This document shows positions 1 to 8,732 of a DNA stretch of 64,000 nt, piece by piece. The notes under the pieces are model-generated. The model was not told where the DNA came from. It made no database searches and saw only the letters and a program-made list of their open reading frames with translations. A program made the position numbers and the translations under genes. The DNA is taken from positions 1 through 64,000 of the forward strand of contig JAGNDO010000026.1 in assembly GCA_018003515.1 (NCBI GenBank). Reading direction: 5' to 3'. Every line of letters begins with the position of its first letter. The first letter of the stretch is position 1. Origin of the DNA: Caldilineaceae bacterium (lineage in GTDB: Bacteria > Chloroflexota > Anaerolineae > Caldilineales > Caldilineaceae).

Positions 1-337
1 CGCTGACCACCCATGATCCATCCGGCTGGGGCGTGATCTCGCAATGGCGGTTGATCATGCGCCAGTTCTGGGGTTCCTGGCTCTCCCGGATGCGCACCGT
101 GACCACCACATGCTCGATGATGTCCTCATGGCCCTCTTTGACCCGCCCGTGGATAAAGGCCGGGGCGCTGCCCATGCGGTGGGTGCTTTTATAGCAGACC
201 CGCCCGGCAAATTCGATCATGTTGTCGGCGTAGGTACTCTGGCCCTCAAAAATAGCGGCCAGATCGCTCACCCCGGCCAGGTGGGATGGGGTGAGGGCTG
301 GGTTGGCCTGGGTGTAGGCGAGTAATTCGACTTGCAT
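1..337 (-). CDS. thyX: Flavin-dependent thymidylate synthase ThyX, partial (C-terminal part beyond the window)
   Basis: The gene runs off the left edge, so only the first 112 residues are visible. They contain AGRVCYKS (residues 44-51) and GHEDIIEH (69-76), which match the ThyX pattern of a conserved Arg-x-Cys-Tyr segment followed by a His/Glu-His substrate and flavin-binding stretch. The diagnostic RHRxxSxxxxSxR motif would lie outside the window. ThyX makes dTMP from dUMP with FAD and methylene-tetrahydrofolate. The ATG start is the first in frame. The family is recognised from these motifs only. A diverged ThyX-like protein is possible. Confidence 0.75.
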   Translation of the reverse strand, partial: MQVELLAYTQANPALTPSHLAGVSDLAAIFEGQSTYADNMIEFAGRVCYKSTHRMGSAPAFIHGRVKEGHEDIIEHVVVTVRIRESQEPQNWRMINRHCEITPQPDGSWVVS

Positions 338-444
338 GGGTGTCTCCGATATGCGCTGCTATTCTGATCGATCATTCGTCGCTCAGAATAGCACACAGGC
401 GGAAACAAGAAAAAAAGACGGATCTACCAGATTTCATGGGGTGA

Positions 445-510
445 ACGTCCCCGGTACTCGCCACCAGAAGTCTCGAACATGAAACTAGTTGTGGCGAATG
501 CCGGGGACGT
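445..510. repeat. Imperfect inverted repeat with 20-bp arms
   Basis: Arms at 445-464 and 491-510 (ACGTCCCCGG / CCGGGGACGT ends) pair with about two mismatches around a 26-nt loop. It sits in the thyX-yceI spacer beside a separate perfect hairpin. It resembles a REP or MITE-like palindrome. No second copy was noticed in the window. Confidence 0.55.
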
Positions 511-530
511 GGCTTGACCCTCTGAGATCC

Positions 531-582
531 CAAAGAACCAAAAAGGCCGGAGCATAATTGCTCCGGCCTTTTTGGTTCTTTG
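531..582. terminator. Perfect 24-bp hairpin, probable terminator of yceI
   Basis: Arms 531-554 and 559-582 are exactly complementary around the loop TAAT, with A/T-rich flanks that give a U-run on either strand. It lies 19 bp past the yceI stop codon, between yceI and thyX (both minus strand), so it mainly serves yceI. Confidence 0.8.
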
Positions 583-600
583 CCGATCGGTCGTTGTGGT

Positions 601-1149
601 TTACGCAACTGCTTCAGCAACTGCTTCAGGCTGCTTGACCAACTCCAAGTCGATCTCGATGGCGATCTCCTCGCCAACCAGCAGACCGCCGGTCTCCAGG
701 GCCTGGTTCCAGGTCAGGTTCCACTCCTTGCGGTTGATCTTGGTGCTGGCGCTGAACCCGGCGCTGACCGTGCCCCAAGGGGACTTGGCCTGGCCCACAT
801 ATTCCACATCCAGCACCACGGGGCGAGTGACAGTCTGAATGGTCAGGTCGCCGTAGAGTTTGGCATGGTTGGTGCCCGTCTTCTCAACCTTCGTGCTGAC
901 AAAGGTGAGGGTGGGGAAGGTGGCGGCATCCAAGAAATCGGGGGATTGCAGGTGGCCGTCCCGCTGGGCGTCCCGGGTGTTGATGCTGGCGGCCTCAATG
1001 CTGACGTTCACCACGGTGTTGGCGGGGTTGGCCTCGTCCAGGGCAACCGTGCCGGAAAAAGTCTCAAAGGTGCCCTTGACCCGGGAAATCATCATGTGGC
1101 GCACGCTGAATTGAATGTGGGAATGGGAAGAGTCGATCTGCCAAGACAT
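601..1149 (-). CDS. YceI family lipid-binding protein
   Basis: The 182-residue protein begins SWQIDSSHSHIQFSVRHMM and has the family pattern throughout: FSGTVALDE, SPDFLDAATFPTLTF, and the late GGLLVGEEIAIEIDLELVK. YceI-like proteins are lipocalin-like beta-barrels that bind isoprenoid or polyprenyl chains. Most are periplasmic, but this one has no signal peptide, so a cytoplasmic location is likely. The start at 1149 has AAAGGA about 10 bp upstream. An in-frame ATG 36 bp further upstream exists but lacks such a site. The gene stands alone in its transcription unit. Confidence 0.88.
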   Translation of the reverse strand: MSWQIDSSHSHIQFSVRHMMISRVKGTFETFSGTVALDEANPANTVVNVSIEAASINTRDAQRDGHLQSPDFLDAATFPTLTFVSTKVEKTGTNHAKLYGDLTIQTVTRPVVLDVEYVGQAKSPWGTVSAGFSASTKINRKEWNLTWNQALETGGLLVGEEIAIEIDLELVKQPEAVAEAVA

Positions 1150-1546
1150 AAGGTGGTCCTTTTCTGTGAAGATAGTTGATGTCAATCACGATGTTTGATA
1201 GGTCAAAAACAAAATGTTCTGTCTGTGTATCTGGTGGACACTTTACCATGAAAATAATTCAATGTCAAATGAATTAGAATTAAACTAACAAACATCAAAC
1301 AATTGACGACCGACAGTAAGTAGCACACCCGTGGAAGTCCGGCTTTTTTCAAAAGCCCCACTTCTTGGCGTTTGGCTCAATCTCCACAACTCCCCCACGC
1401 CCTCTCCACACCCCCTCCACATCTTGGGGCTATACTTGAGCCATGCAGGACAAGTCCCGGCGAACCGACCAAGGCAAAATAGTTCGCCGGGCCAACAGAT
1501 GTACTATCAACCCAATCCAACAGTTTCAACAGAAAAGGAACAGAAT
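1150..1546. other. Divergent intergenic region yceI / EF-hand protein
   Basis: This 397-bp AT-rich spacer separates two divergent genes. GATGTTTGAT near 1189 and ACATCAAACA near 1293 form a distant inverted pair that could be an operator. TATACT at 1431-1436 is a possible -10 box for the rightward gene, but no good -35 box is seen. No coding region is convincing here. Confidence 0.35.
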
Positions 1547-1999
1547 ATGTCTCGCAAATTGATGGTCACGCTCGCTTTAGCTCTAGTTATGGTCCTCTCG
1601 GTCAGCGCAGCTGTCTTCGCTCAGGGCCCCGGCCCGGCCAATACCCAAGGTGGCCAGCAGATGTGGCAACAGCAGGATGGCACAGGCTTGGGCACTTGCA
1701 CCGACTTCGTGGACGAGGATGGCGATGGCGTGTGTGACAACGCCCTCATGGACGGCACCCACGCCCAGGCCGGCATGATGGCCCGCCGTGGTGGACAGAG
1801 CCAGATGCAGGGCCAGATGTTGCGTGGTCAGGGTCTCGGCGAAGATTTCGTGGATGCGAATGGCGACGGCGTGTGCGACCTCTTTGTCGACGCCGACGGT
1901 GATGGCATCAACGATGCAGCGCCCCAGGACGGCACGGGCAAGCAACTCGGACGCAGCCAAGGTATGCGTGGGATGCAGGGCCAGAGCCGCAATCGCTAA
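1547..1999 (+). CDS. Secreted protein with calcium-binding aspartate-rich (EF-hand/TSP3-like) loops
   Basis: This 150-residue protein has a classic signal peptide (basic MSRK, hydrophobic core, cleavage probably after AVFA around residue 25). The mature part is Gln/Gly/Met-rich and carries three acidic loops, DEDGDGVCD (56-64), DANGDGVCD (103-111) and DADGDGIND (115-123). These fit the DxDxDG pattern of EF-hand or thrombospondin type 3 calcium sites. AAAGGAA lies 6-12 bp before the ATG. A longer upstream extension of the frame has no ribosome site and would hide the signal peptide. The function is unknown. Extracellular calcium binding or a cell-surface role is likely. Confidence 0.75.
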   Translation: MSRKLMVTLALALVMVLSVSAAVFAQGPGPANTQGGQQMWQQQDGTGLGTCTDFVDEDGDGVCDNALMDGTHAQAGMMARRGGQSQMQGQMLRGQGLGEDFVDANGDGVCDLFVDADGDGINDAAPQDGTGKQLGRSQGMRGMQGQSRNR

Positions 2000-2036
2000 C
2001 ACAGGCCCAATTTTTTCCAACATATCGATCGCTCTA

Positions 2037-2082
2037 CACCAGAACGGGGATGGCCAACCTATCGGCCATCCCCGTTCTGGTG
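2037..2082 (+). terminator. Rho-independent terminator of the EF-hand gene
   Basis: The arms at 2037-2055 and 2064-2082 form a perfect 19-bp stem with an 8-nt loop. A short T-run follows. Confidence 0.85.
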
Positions 2083-2126
2083 TTTTGAGGCTGGATCAGC
2101 TTTTAATCCCACATCACCCCAACTCT

Positions 2127-2155
2127 TTGACCGCACCTCCCCCCGGTGTTACAAT
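2127..2155 (+). promoter_or_regulatory. Sigma70-type promoter for yqhQ
   Basis: TTGACC (2127-2132) and TACAAT (2150-2155) are separated by exactly 17 bp. They lie 76 bp before the gene start. Confidence 0.65.
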
Positions 2156-2230
2156 CAGCCAACTTCTATTGTCTTCTATGGATGGTCTCCGTAGCTTGGA
2201 GCCATTCCTTTTCAACCAGGACACGATAAC

Positions 2231-3238
2231 GTGAGCAAACAATATTACGGCGGCCAGGCTGTCATCGAAGGCGTGATGATGCGGGGCCGCAAGAGCATGG
2301 CCGTGGCCGTGCGCAACCCCCAGAACGAACTCGTGATCCACGAGCAGCCCTTGACCGCCAAGATCTACACCTCGGCCTGGGGCCAGTGGCCTTTTGTGCG
2401 GGGGATCGGGATGTTGTGGGATGCCCTGGGGCTGGGTACACGGGCCCTGATGTGGAGCGCAGATGTCGCCCTGCAAGAAGAGGGGGAAGAAACCCAGGAG
2501 AAGATCGAGTTTTCCGGCCCCGTGGCGTGGACGACCATCGCCGCCAGCCTCTCCTTCAGCATTGCGCTCTTCTTCCTGCTCCCCACCATGGCCAGCCGCT
2601 GGATGGCCACCTTTGTCAACGACAACGCCATGCTGGATGCCATCTTTGAAGGCAGCATCCGCATGGTACTCTTCATCCTCTACCTGTGGGCCATCGGCTT
2701 TATGCCCGACATTCGCCGGGTTTTTGGCTATCATGGGGCCGAGCACAAGACCATCAACGCCTATGAGGCCGGGGTGGAGTTGACCGTGCGCAATGTGCAA
2801 AAGCACAGTGTCCAGCACACCCGCTGCGGAACCAGCTTTCTGCTCTATGTGATCGTCCTCAGCATCCTGCTCTTTGCCCCCCTCACTTTTGTGGGCATTC
2901 AGCCTGTCTGGTTGGCCCTGCTCCTGCGCTTTATCACCCGCTTGCTGCTGATTCCCCTGGTGGCGGGCATTGCCTACGAGATCCTGCGCTTCAGCGCCAA
3001 CCATGAAGGCAGCCGCATCATGCGCATCTTGATTACCCCAGGGCTGGCGTTGCAAAAACTCACCACCCGGGAACCGGAAGATGGCATGGTGGAGGCCGCC
3101 ATCGCCGCCCTGGTTCCCGTCTTGGCCGCCGATGGCATCGAAGTCGAGAAGATCGCCCCGGCCTTCCTCGCCCAACACGAAAGCCCGGAAGCCGCCTTCG
3201 ACCGCATGGCCGCCTTGCAGGCCGCCACGCTCAACTGA
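2231..3238 (+). CDS. yqhQ: DUF1385 membrane protein, YqhQ family
   Basis: This 335-residue membrane protein opens with the family hallmark [13 protein letters not shown] (residues 7-19). It has the other conserved blocks [16 protein letters not shown] (about 166-181) and HTRCGTSF (about 194). Four or so hydrophobic segments lie at about 98-116, 138-155, 205-222 and 228-250. The conserved His/Glu/Cys positions suggest a metal site, but no biochemical function is established for the family. The start is GTG. The gene is monocistronic, with its own promoter and terminator. The C-terminal 60 residues are alanine-rich and less conserved. Confidence 0.9.
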   Translation: MSKQYYGGQAVIEGVMMRGRKSMAVAVRNPQNELVIHEQPLTAKIYTSAWGQWPFVRGIGMLWDALGLGTRALMWSADVALQEEGEETQEKIEFSGPVAWTTIAASLSFSIALFFLLPTMASRWMATFVNDNAMLDAIFEGSIRMVLFILYLWAIGFMPDIRRVFGYHGAEHKTINAYEAGVELTVRNVQKHSVQHTRCGTSFLLYVIVLSILLFAPLTFVGIQPVWLALLLRFITRLLLIPLVAGIAYEILRFSANHEGSRIMRILITPGLALQKLTTREPEDGMVEAAIAALVPVLAADGIEVEKIAPAFLAQHESPEAAFDRMAALQAATLN

Positions 3239-3272
3239 AGGGTAGCTGGTGGCTGATAGCTGTTGGCTGATA

Positions 3273-3316
3273 GCAAAACGCCGTCAGCGGGTCAATTCCC
3301 GCTGACGGCGTTTTTT
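3273..3316 (+). terminator. Terminator of yqhQ, flanked by short repeats
   Basis: The stem arms 3275-3291 and 3298-3314 are perfect, with a TCAATT loop and six T's. On both sides are degenerate inverted tandem runs: GGCTGATAGC-type units before it and three AACAGCTTCCAGCC units (about 3319-3365) after it. Confidence 0.85.
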
Positions 3317-3366
3317 GCTAACAGCTTCCAGCCAACAGCTTCCAGCCAACAGCTTCCAGCCAACAG

Positions 3367-3564
3367 TTACCCCTCAAATACCACTTCCATCTCCACCCCA
3401 TCCACGGTCACCACATCGCCCTGACGCAGCTTGCGGCCCCGGCGAGTTTCCTCCTCGCCGTTCACCATCACCTCGCCCGATTGGATCAGATGTTTGGCCT
3501 CACCGCCGCTCATCACAATTTGCTGCACTTTCAAGAATTGATCCAGCTTGATAAACTCTTCCAT
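3367..3564 (-). CDS. Small S4-domain RNA-binding protein (YaaA/YbcJ type)
   Basis: The 65-residue protein is essentially one S4 domain: IKLDQFLKVQQIVMSGGEAK, then LIQSGEVMVNGEEETRRGRK and LRQGDVVTVDG. The GEVMVNGE turn and the basic TRRGRKL stretch are typical of the RNA-binding face. It lies 3 bp downstream of the arginine deiminase gene, so the two are probably co-transcribed. Family members are linked to ribosome or RNA binding without a fixed role. Confidence 0.9.
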   Translation of the reverse strand: MEEFIKLDQFLKVQQIVMSGGEAKHLIQSGEVMVNGEEETRRGRKLRQGDVVTVDGVEMEVVFEG

Positions 3565-3567
3565 GGT

Positions 3568-4821
3568 TTAATCCTCCCGGCTCACCGGCAATGTCATACA
3601 GCGACAGCCGCCGCCGCCCCGGCTCAGTTCCGAGCCGGACATGGCGACCGCGCACTTTTCGTATTGATCCAGATGCACCACCCCGGCCATCACATCCGTG
3701 GCTTGGATGGTGGGATAGCCGGCCCGCTCCAGCGCCTGGAAGGTGGCCCGGCTGCGATTGTAGCCGATGATCTTGCCCGGGGCCAGGGCAAAGAAGTTAG
3801 CCCCGCTAAACCACTGCTCCCGATCCTGGGTCACGGGGTCCGCGCCGCCGCACAGGATGGGCAAGAGCGGCACCCCCACGCTGTCCAGAGCCTGAAGCAG
3901 ATCCGGGTGGCGGTGGATGTTGCCGATGCGCTCCCCCTCAAACTCCACATGCATACAGGGGCAGCTACGGTCGCCGGTGATCAGCGGCTCGTAGATCACA
4001 CAGCGGTCCCGGTCGATCAGGGTGAAGATCATGTCCAGATGGATGGTGGCCCGGGTCTTGGGGATCTCCACCACGATCACATGGCGCACCTTGCCCCCCT
4101 GGGCCAAGGATTGCAGCAACATATCGATCCCCCCCACAGAGGTACGCTCGCTATAGCCGATCACCAGCAGATCCTCCCGGATCACCAGCACATCTCCGCC
4201 CTCAATGGTCACAGCCGGCGTGCCGGGATCCCGGTGATTCTGCGTGCCGTCAAAATAGTAGCCCGCCCCCTCAACCTGCGGGTGATTGTTAAAGATCGCC
4301 CGCAACAGCAACGCCTCGGAAATCCGCGCCGATTTGGCCATAGAGCCGATGATCACCCGGTCGTTGACGCACATGGTGGCGTCCCGCATAAAAAAGGTGT
4401 TGGGCATGGGCGGCAGGGCATAGGGTGACGGGCGCAAAAACTTGCTCAACGTATCCCGGCGCAGGGGCGTCCCCTCCAAAAGCTGCCGGGCCAGCAAAGG
4501 TGCGGGCAGATCCGCCAACTCGTCCGCCATCTCCCCGGCCTGATGCAGCTCGCACAGCCGGTCCACCAGCCGCCGCTTCACCCCTGCATCGGCCAGCACA
4601 TCCACCAGCAAGTCCGCCAGTTCGTAGACCTCCGGCACAGTCTGGCGCAGCACCGCGGTGAGCTGCCGATGCTCCTTCAGCGCCCTGGGCAGGTAGAGCA
4701 GATCGTCGTAAAGCGACTCCGCGGCCGTGGCCGGGGTCATGTTTTCGATCTCCTGGCCAGGCTCGTGGATGATCACTTTGGTCAGGCGACCGATTTCGGA
4801 ATTTAGCGAAATGTTTGGCAT
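3568..4821 (-). CDS. arcA: Arginine deiminase
   Basis: This 417-residue enzyme hydrolyses L-arginine to citrulline and ammonia. Visible family motifs are FMRDATMCVNDRVIIGSM, the substrate loop EGGDVLVIRED, HLDMIFTLIDRD with the catalytic His/Asp, and the C-terminal GGGGCRCM with the likely nucleophile Cys408. Length is normal for ArcA. The chosen ATG begins PNISLNSEIGRLTKVIIHEPG, the usual ADI N-terminus. No ornithine carbamoyltransferase or carbamate kinase gene lies nearby, so the rest of the ADI pathway must be elsewhere or absent. Confidence 0.93.
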   Translation of the reverse strand: MPNISLNSEIGRLTKVIIHEPGQEIENMTPATAAESLYDDLLYLPRALKEHRQLTAVLRQTVPEVYELADLLVDVLADAGVKRRLVDRLCELHQAGEMADELADLPAPLLARQLLEGTPLRRDTLSKFLRPSPYALPPMPNTFFMRDATMCVNDRVIIGSMAKSARISEALLLRAIFNNHPQVEGAGYYFDGTQNHRDPGTPAVTIEGGDVLVIREDLLVIGYSERTSVGGIDMLLQSLAQGGKVRHVIVVEIPKTRATIHLDMIFTLIDRDRCVIYEPLITGDRSCPCMHVEFEGERIGNIHRHPDLLQALDSVGVPLLPILCGGADPVTQDREQWFSGANFFALAPGKIIGYNRSRATFQALERAGYPTIQATDVMAGVVHLDQYEKCAVAMSGSELSRGGGGCRCMTLPVSRED

Positions 4822-4874
4822 AGCTTTTCTTTTGTGAAAAAGCGGGCGAATGGGATAGGCAGACAAAGAGGGGG

Positions 4875-5387
4875 CTAGAGCAAAGATTGCCCCAGAGGGG
4901 GGCCATTGGGATCAGCGTCCACAGGGTCGGCGGCGGTGATGGCCTGGACCTGATCCGTGGCCAAGGTGTCGGCCCGCTCGTTGAGGGGATCCCCGGCGTG
5001 GCCCTTGGTCCACTCCCAGGTCACGCCGCCTGCGGGCTGATGGCGCTCCACCGCGGCCAGCAGACGCTTCCACAGATCCTGGTTCTTTACCGGCTTTTTG
5101 CCCGCTGTGCGCCAGCCGTTGCGCTGCCAGCCCATCACCCATGTGGTGATGCCCTTGCGCAAATACTGGCTATCCGTATGCACCACCACCCGGCAGGGGC
5201 GGGAGAGGGCTTCCAGCGCCTCGATGGCCGCCCGCAACTCCATGCGGTTGTTGGTCGTGTCCCGGAAACGTCCGCTCAACTCCTTTTGGTGTGCGCCAAA
5301 TTGCAGAATCGCCGCCCATCCCCCCGGGCCAGGATTGCCGCTGCACGCCCCATCCGTGTATACAATTACCGTCTGCTTGCTGTCCAA
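4875..5387 (-). CDS. rnhA: Ribonuclease HI
   Basis: The protein of about 170 residues removes RNA from RNA-DNA hybrids. The four acidic active-site motifs are all present: [39 protein letters not shown] and [13 protein letters not shown]. No ATG lies close to the domain. I chose the TTG at 5387, immediately before [12 protein letters not shown]. The frame stays open upstream to 5528, but that part is made of palindromic repeat DNA and is unlikely to be translated. A short tail after the catalytic domain (about 25 residues, Asp/Pro-rich) is extra. Confidence 0.9.
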   Translation of the reverse strand: MDSKQTVIVYTDGACSGNPGPGGWAAILQFGAHQKELSGRFRDTTNNRMELRAAIEALEALSRPCRVVVHTDSQYLRKGITTWVMGWQRNGWRTAGKKPVKNQDLWKRLLAAVERHQPAGGVTWEWTKGHAGDPLNERADTLATDQVQAITAADPVDADPNGPPLGQSLL

Positions 5388-5419
5388 AAAATGTCGCCCC
5401 TTCCCAACTTTCCAGATCT

Positions 5420-5510
5420 CGTTCCCACGCTCCGCGTGGGAACGCAAATGGGCGCTCTGCGCCCCTGGGCGCAGAGCGCCGAAAAGCCACTCCCACGCAG
5501 AGCGTGGGAG
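5420..5510. repeat. Cluster of three GC-rich hairpins
   Basis: Three consecutive perfect palindromes occur. They are GTTCCCACGC/GCGTGGGAAC (5421-5443), GGCGCTCTGCGCC/GGCGCAGAGCGCC (5451-5480) and CTCCCACGC/GCGTGGGAG (5490-5510). The first and third are variants of the same unit in the same orientation. They lie just upstream of rnhA. Confidence 0.8.
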
Positions 5511-5522
5511 CGAGTTCCCTTT

Positions 5523-5599
5523 ACCCACAAAAAGCGCCGAGTCCGCAGAGGAAAAGCGGACTCTCTGCGTTTCTCAGCGCCCTCGGCGGTTGAATTATT
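5523..5599. repeat. Dispersed palindromic repeat of the AACCGCC...CGCAGAG type, copy 1
   Basis: Degenerate inverted repeat with GAGTCCGCAGAGG and AAGCGGACTCTCTGCG arms, ending CGGCGGTTGAA. Read on the minus strand it matches the element at 60300-60372 (TTAACCGCC, AAGCGCGCAGAGAAA). No gene is present. Confidence 0.55.
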
Positions 5600-5611
5600 C
5601 ACATTGCCAAT

Positions 5612-7135
5612 CTACTGCTGGGTCGTGCGCAGCTCCACAAACGTAGTCTGGCCGGGGTTGATGACAAACTGGGCTTCCACCGCCTCGCCGTTGATCTTGC
5701 CCGCCACCACATAGGTGCCGGCGGAGAGATCCCCCATCGCCCCATTCTCGCCCCAGGCCGGGTCCGGGCCGATATTCTCGGCATCCAAATAGGTCGTGAC
5801 CGTGCGCACCCACTTGCTGCCTTCCTGGGTCAACTGGTACAGACTAAGCCGGGCCGCCTGCCAGGTGGAGCCGTCCGCTGCCAGCACCCGCACGGCCAAG
5901 GTGCCCAGACCGGGGAAGGGTTTCAGCCACAGCCAGGGGTTGATCGAGCTGCTGTAGTCATTGTGGCCCACCCGCACCTCCAGGTGCAGATGCGGTCCCA
6001 GGGCAATGCCGGTCATGCCCACATAGCCCACCAGATCCCCCGTCTCCACCCGCTGCCCCACTTCCACGGCGACCTGGTTCAAGTGGCCGTAGAGGGCAAA
6101 GACGTCCTGCTCGCCGTTCGGGGTGGCAAGACGTTGATCCAGCCGGATCACCACCGCATTGCCAAAGAAATTGGGGTATGGACCCAGCACAAACTCGCTG
6201 TCCGGCCCGGCATGGACAATCTCGCCGGGCGCACCGGCCAGCAAGGACGTGCCAAGATAGCCGCCCATGTCCACCCCATGATGGAGCAGATATTTGCCCC
6301 CGGCTGTGGTGCCATAGGGATAGAGCGCCGAGGCAAAGCGTCCACCCATCCCCGGCGCAAAGGGATTTTCCAGCCAATAGTGGTCCGCTACCTCTGCCGG
6401 GGCCGGAACAAAATCAGGCCAAATGCGCCCCTTCACCGCCGGAACCACAACCGGTTCCACGGTGGGGCGCAGAATGGGCATGTTCGTGGGGGTGGGTGTG
6501 GCCGTGGGCGTAGAGGTGGCATAGCCCCGAAAATCTTCGGTGTCAAACGCTTCCATATTGACCAAGGCCAAGATGGGGATGGACGTAACCTCTGGGGTGG
6601 GGGTACCTGTCGGTGTGGACAGCACATCCTCAGGCGAACGGGCCGGGAAGCTGCTGCCACCCCGCTCGCTGTCCAACACCTTTGCCGGGGAGCGGTCAGT
6701 CGTGACATCCACTTGGGCCGGGGCCACGGCTTCCACCACCCGTTGGGCGGACGAGAGCGCCGCCGCGCCCACCGACTGCACGGCGGAAACATCGGTCACC
6801 TGGGAGGTGTCCTGGGCCACGGCGCTGCCCAGACTGCCCGCCACACTCAGGCTCACCGGGGCGTGCAGGGCCTGGCCCTGGGCCGCAATGGGGCCGACTT
6901 CCTTGGGCCAGAGCATCCACAGGGCGGCCACGACCACACAGGCCGCCGTCACCCGGCTGGCCGCCTGGACCGTCGTGTTCGAAAGACGCGATGATCTTCG
7001 GACAGATCCCCAAGCCAAACGCACAGGGCGCAGCACGGAACCCAGGGTAGATTTCACAGAAGATTTAGCAGACTTCATCACCGTAAGAAACAGACCGGTG
7101 GCTGCCGAAAGAGTTGACGATGACATGAGAATCAA
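5612..7135 (-). CDS. Membrane-anchored M23 (LytM-type) zinc metallopeptidase
   Basis: This 507-residue protein has a basic N-terminus, one transmembrane segment at about 58-78 (AASRVTAACVVVAALW), and a long Ser/Thr/Pro-rich linker with PTGTPTPEVTS and TATPTPTNMP runs. The peptidase domain follows, with metal ligands in HHGVDMGG (about 284), YGHLNQ and GPHLHLEV (about 382). A C-terminal beta-rich module of about 100 residues follows. The family cleaves peptidoglycan cross-bridges or acts as an activator of amidases. The zinc motifs look intact, so an active enzyme is likely. It is divergent from trmD with a 64-bp shared promoter region. Confidence 0.85.
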   Translation of the reverse strand: MILMSSSTLSAATGLFLTVMKSAKSSVKSTLGSVLRPVRLAWGSVRRSSRLSNTTVQAASRVTAACVVVAALWMLWPKEVGPIAAQGQALHAPVSLSVAGSLGSAVAQDTSQVTDVSAVQSVGAAALSSAQRVVEAVAPAQVDVTTDRSPAKVLDSERGGSSFPARSPEDVLSTPTGTPTPEVTSIPILALVNMEAFDTEDFRGYATSTPTATPTPTNMPILRPTVEPVVVPAVKGRIWPDFVPAPAEVADHYWLENPFAPGMGGRFASALYPYGTTAGGKYLLHHGVDMGGYLGTSLLAGAPGEIVHAGPDSEFVLGPYPNFFGNAVVIRLDQRLATPNGEQDVFALYGHLNQVAVEVGQRVETGDLVGYVGMTGIALGPHLHLEVRVGHNDYSSSINPWLWLKPFPGLGTLAVRVLAADGSTWQAARLSLYQLTQEGSKWVRTVTTYLDAENIGPDPAWGENGAMGDLSAGTYVVAGKINGEAVEAQFVINPGQTTFVELRTTQQ

Positions 7136-7199
7136 GAACTATGATAGAATGAGATGAACGCACAGATGATAATCACTTGATGACGAAATTTGGCTGCAC

Positions 7200-8042
7200 A
7201 TGGTAGAAAACCCGCACATCCACTTCGATATTTTCTCTCTTTTTCCGCAAATGTTTGAAAGCCCGTTTGCCGAAAGCATCATCGCCCGGGCGCTGGAAAA
7301 GAGATTGCTCACGTTGGCTGTTCACGACATCCGCGCCTTTACCACGGATCGCCATCATGTGTGCGATGACACGCCCTATGGCGGCGGCGGCGGCATGGTG
7401 ATGAAGCCAGACCCCATCATCCGCGCCGTGGAGACGGTGCTGGACCGGGAAGCCGGTTGGGCCTTGGCCGCAGAAGATGCCTATGTCAACCTGCCGCCCT
7501 GGCCACTAGAAGCGCCACCCGATCCGCCCCTGCAAACGCCGGTGATCTTGTTGACCCCCCAAGGCCGTCCTTTCACCCAAACCGTGGCCCAGGAATTGAG
7601 CCAACATCCCCGCCTGGCCCTGATCTGCGGCCGCTATGAAGGGGTGGATGAACGGGTGCGCACCCAGGTGGTGACCGACGAGATCAGCCTGGGGGACTTC
7701 GTGATCAGCGGCGGTGAGTTGGCGGCCATGATTCTGGTGGACGCCATCACCCGGTTGCTGCCTGGGGCCTTGGGCTATGCCCTGGGTGCCCACGAGGACA
7801 GCCACTCGCCCGGTCTGGGTGGGTTGCTGGAAGGCCCCCAATACACCCGCCCCCCCGTCTTCCGGGGAGAGGCTGTGCCGGAGATCCTGCTCAGTGGCCA
7901 TCATGGCAATGTGGCCAAATGGCGACGGGAACAGGGCTTGCTGCGCACCTTGCAACGTCGCCCGGACATCCTGTCCAAGTTGGACCTCAGCCCAGCGGAT
8001 CGGCGTTTCCTGGCGGAGCAGGACTGGACGCCGGACACATAG
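7200..8042 (+). CDS. trmD: tRNA (guanine-N1-)-methyltransferase TrmD
   Basis: The 280-residue protein makes m1G37 in tRNA using S-adenosylmethionine and prevents frameshifting. It starts in the family fashion ([19 protein letters not shown]), then has [18 protein letters not shown]. The trefoil-knot SAM site follows, with [11 protein letters not shown] (about 143-153) and [17 protein letters not shown] (about 161-177). The C-terminal [12 protein letters not shown] helix is typical. rpsP, rimM and rplS, its usual neighbours, are not adjacent (rplS is 24 kb away). TAGAAT at 7145-7150 is a possible -10 box. Confidence 0.95.
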   Translation: MVENPHIHFDIFSLFPQMFESPFAESIIARALEKRLLTLAVHDIRAFTTDRHHVCDDTPYGGGGGMVMKPDPIIRAVETVLDREAGWALAAEDAYVNLPPWPLEAPPDPPLQTPVILLTPQGRPFTQTVAQELSQHPRLALICGRYEGVDERVRTQVVTDEISLGDFVISGGELAAMILVDAITRLLPGALGYALGAHEDSHSPGLGGLLEGPQYTRPPVFRGEAVPEILLSGHHGNVAKWRREQGLLRTLQRRPDILSKLDLSPADRRFLAEQDWTPDT

Positions 8043-8075
8043 ACCTTCAACTTTTGGCAAAAGCTGAAGGTCTAC
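8041..8075 (+). terminator. Hairpin after trmD
   Basis: TAGACCTTCA and TGAAGGTCTA arms plus an inner CTTTTG/AAAAG pair give a 16-bp stem with one mismatch. It begins in the trmD stop codon. A short CTTTT run follows. Confidence 0.6.
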
Positions 8076-8129
8076 ACTTTTGGGCCACAGTTTGACATTG
8101 TATCACCGAATGAACACAACACAAATTGG

Positions 8130-8262
8130 TCGGGGATTGGGGATTAGGGACCGGGGACTGGGGGGTAGAAATTGGGAGATTAAGCGAGTCTGACTGTACA
8201 ATCCTCCAATCGCCCAATCGCCCAATCGCCTAATCTCCCATCCAATCAACAAATCAACCAAA
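8130..8262. repeat. Short tandem repeat run (GGGGATT- and CCAATCGCC-type units) upstream of ndk
   Basis: GGGGATT-like 7-mers, then CAATCGCC 8-mers, then AATCAACA units occur in succession. GGGAGATTAAGCGA and TCGCCTAATCTCCC form an inverted pair. This fills the trmD-ndk spacer. The same unit types recur at 28675, 44400, 44580, 50064 and 56466. Confidence 0.75.
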
Positions 8263-8275
8263 AGGAACCAAAATC

Positions 8276-8722
8276 ATGGAAAAAACATTCATCATCATCA
8301 AGCCCGACGCCGTGCAGCGCGGGTTGGTGGGCGAGATCATCCACCGGTTTGAACGTCGGGGCCTGAAGATCGTGGCCATGAAATTCTTGTCGGTCAGCAA
8401 CGAACTGGCCCAGGAACACTATGGCGTCCACAAAGAGCGTCCCTTCTATCAGGGGCTGATCGACTACATCACCAGTTCGCCCGTGGCGGCTTTGGTGCTG
8501 GAAGGGACTGATGCCATCAAAGTGGTGCGCAACACGGTGGGGGCCACCAAGCCCGCGGAGGCCGCCCCCGGCACCATCCGCGCCGACTTCGGTCTGGAGA
8601 TCGGGCGCAACCTGGTCCACGCCAGCGATGGCCCGGAGACCGCCGCCTTCGAGATCGGTCTCTGGTTCGGCCAGGATCTGGTCGAGTGGAGCCGGGCTGT
8701 GGATGGCTGGATCTTCGAGTAG
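8276..8722 (+). CDS. ndk: Nucleoside diphosphate kinase
   Basis: At 148 residues this is the normal length. It transfers phosphate from ATP to NDPs through a phosphohistidine. Motifs are TFIIIKPDAVQRGLVGEI at the N-terminus and NLVHASDGPETA, with the active His115. The second residue of the family's HGSDS motif is Ala here (HASD), a common variant. AAAAGGAACC lies upstream of the ATG. It is convergent with rsfS across a perfect hairpin. Confidence 0.96.
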   Translation: MEKTFIIIKPDAVQRGLVGEIIHRFERRGLKIVAMKFLSVSNELAQEHYGVHKERPFYQGLIDYITSSPVAALVLEGTDAIKVVRNTVGATKPAEAAPGTIRADFGLEIGRNLVHASDGPETAAFEIGLWFGQDLVEWSRAVDGWIFE

Positions 8723-8732
8723 ATCTATCCCC

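Noticed and set aside
5388-5528. N-terminal extension of RNase HI
   Set aside because: It consists of translated palindromic repeats. The enzyme domain starts with the TTG at 5387.
8130-8262. CRISPR array
   Set aside because: Units are 7-8 bp without spacers and are not regularly spaced.
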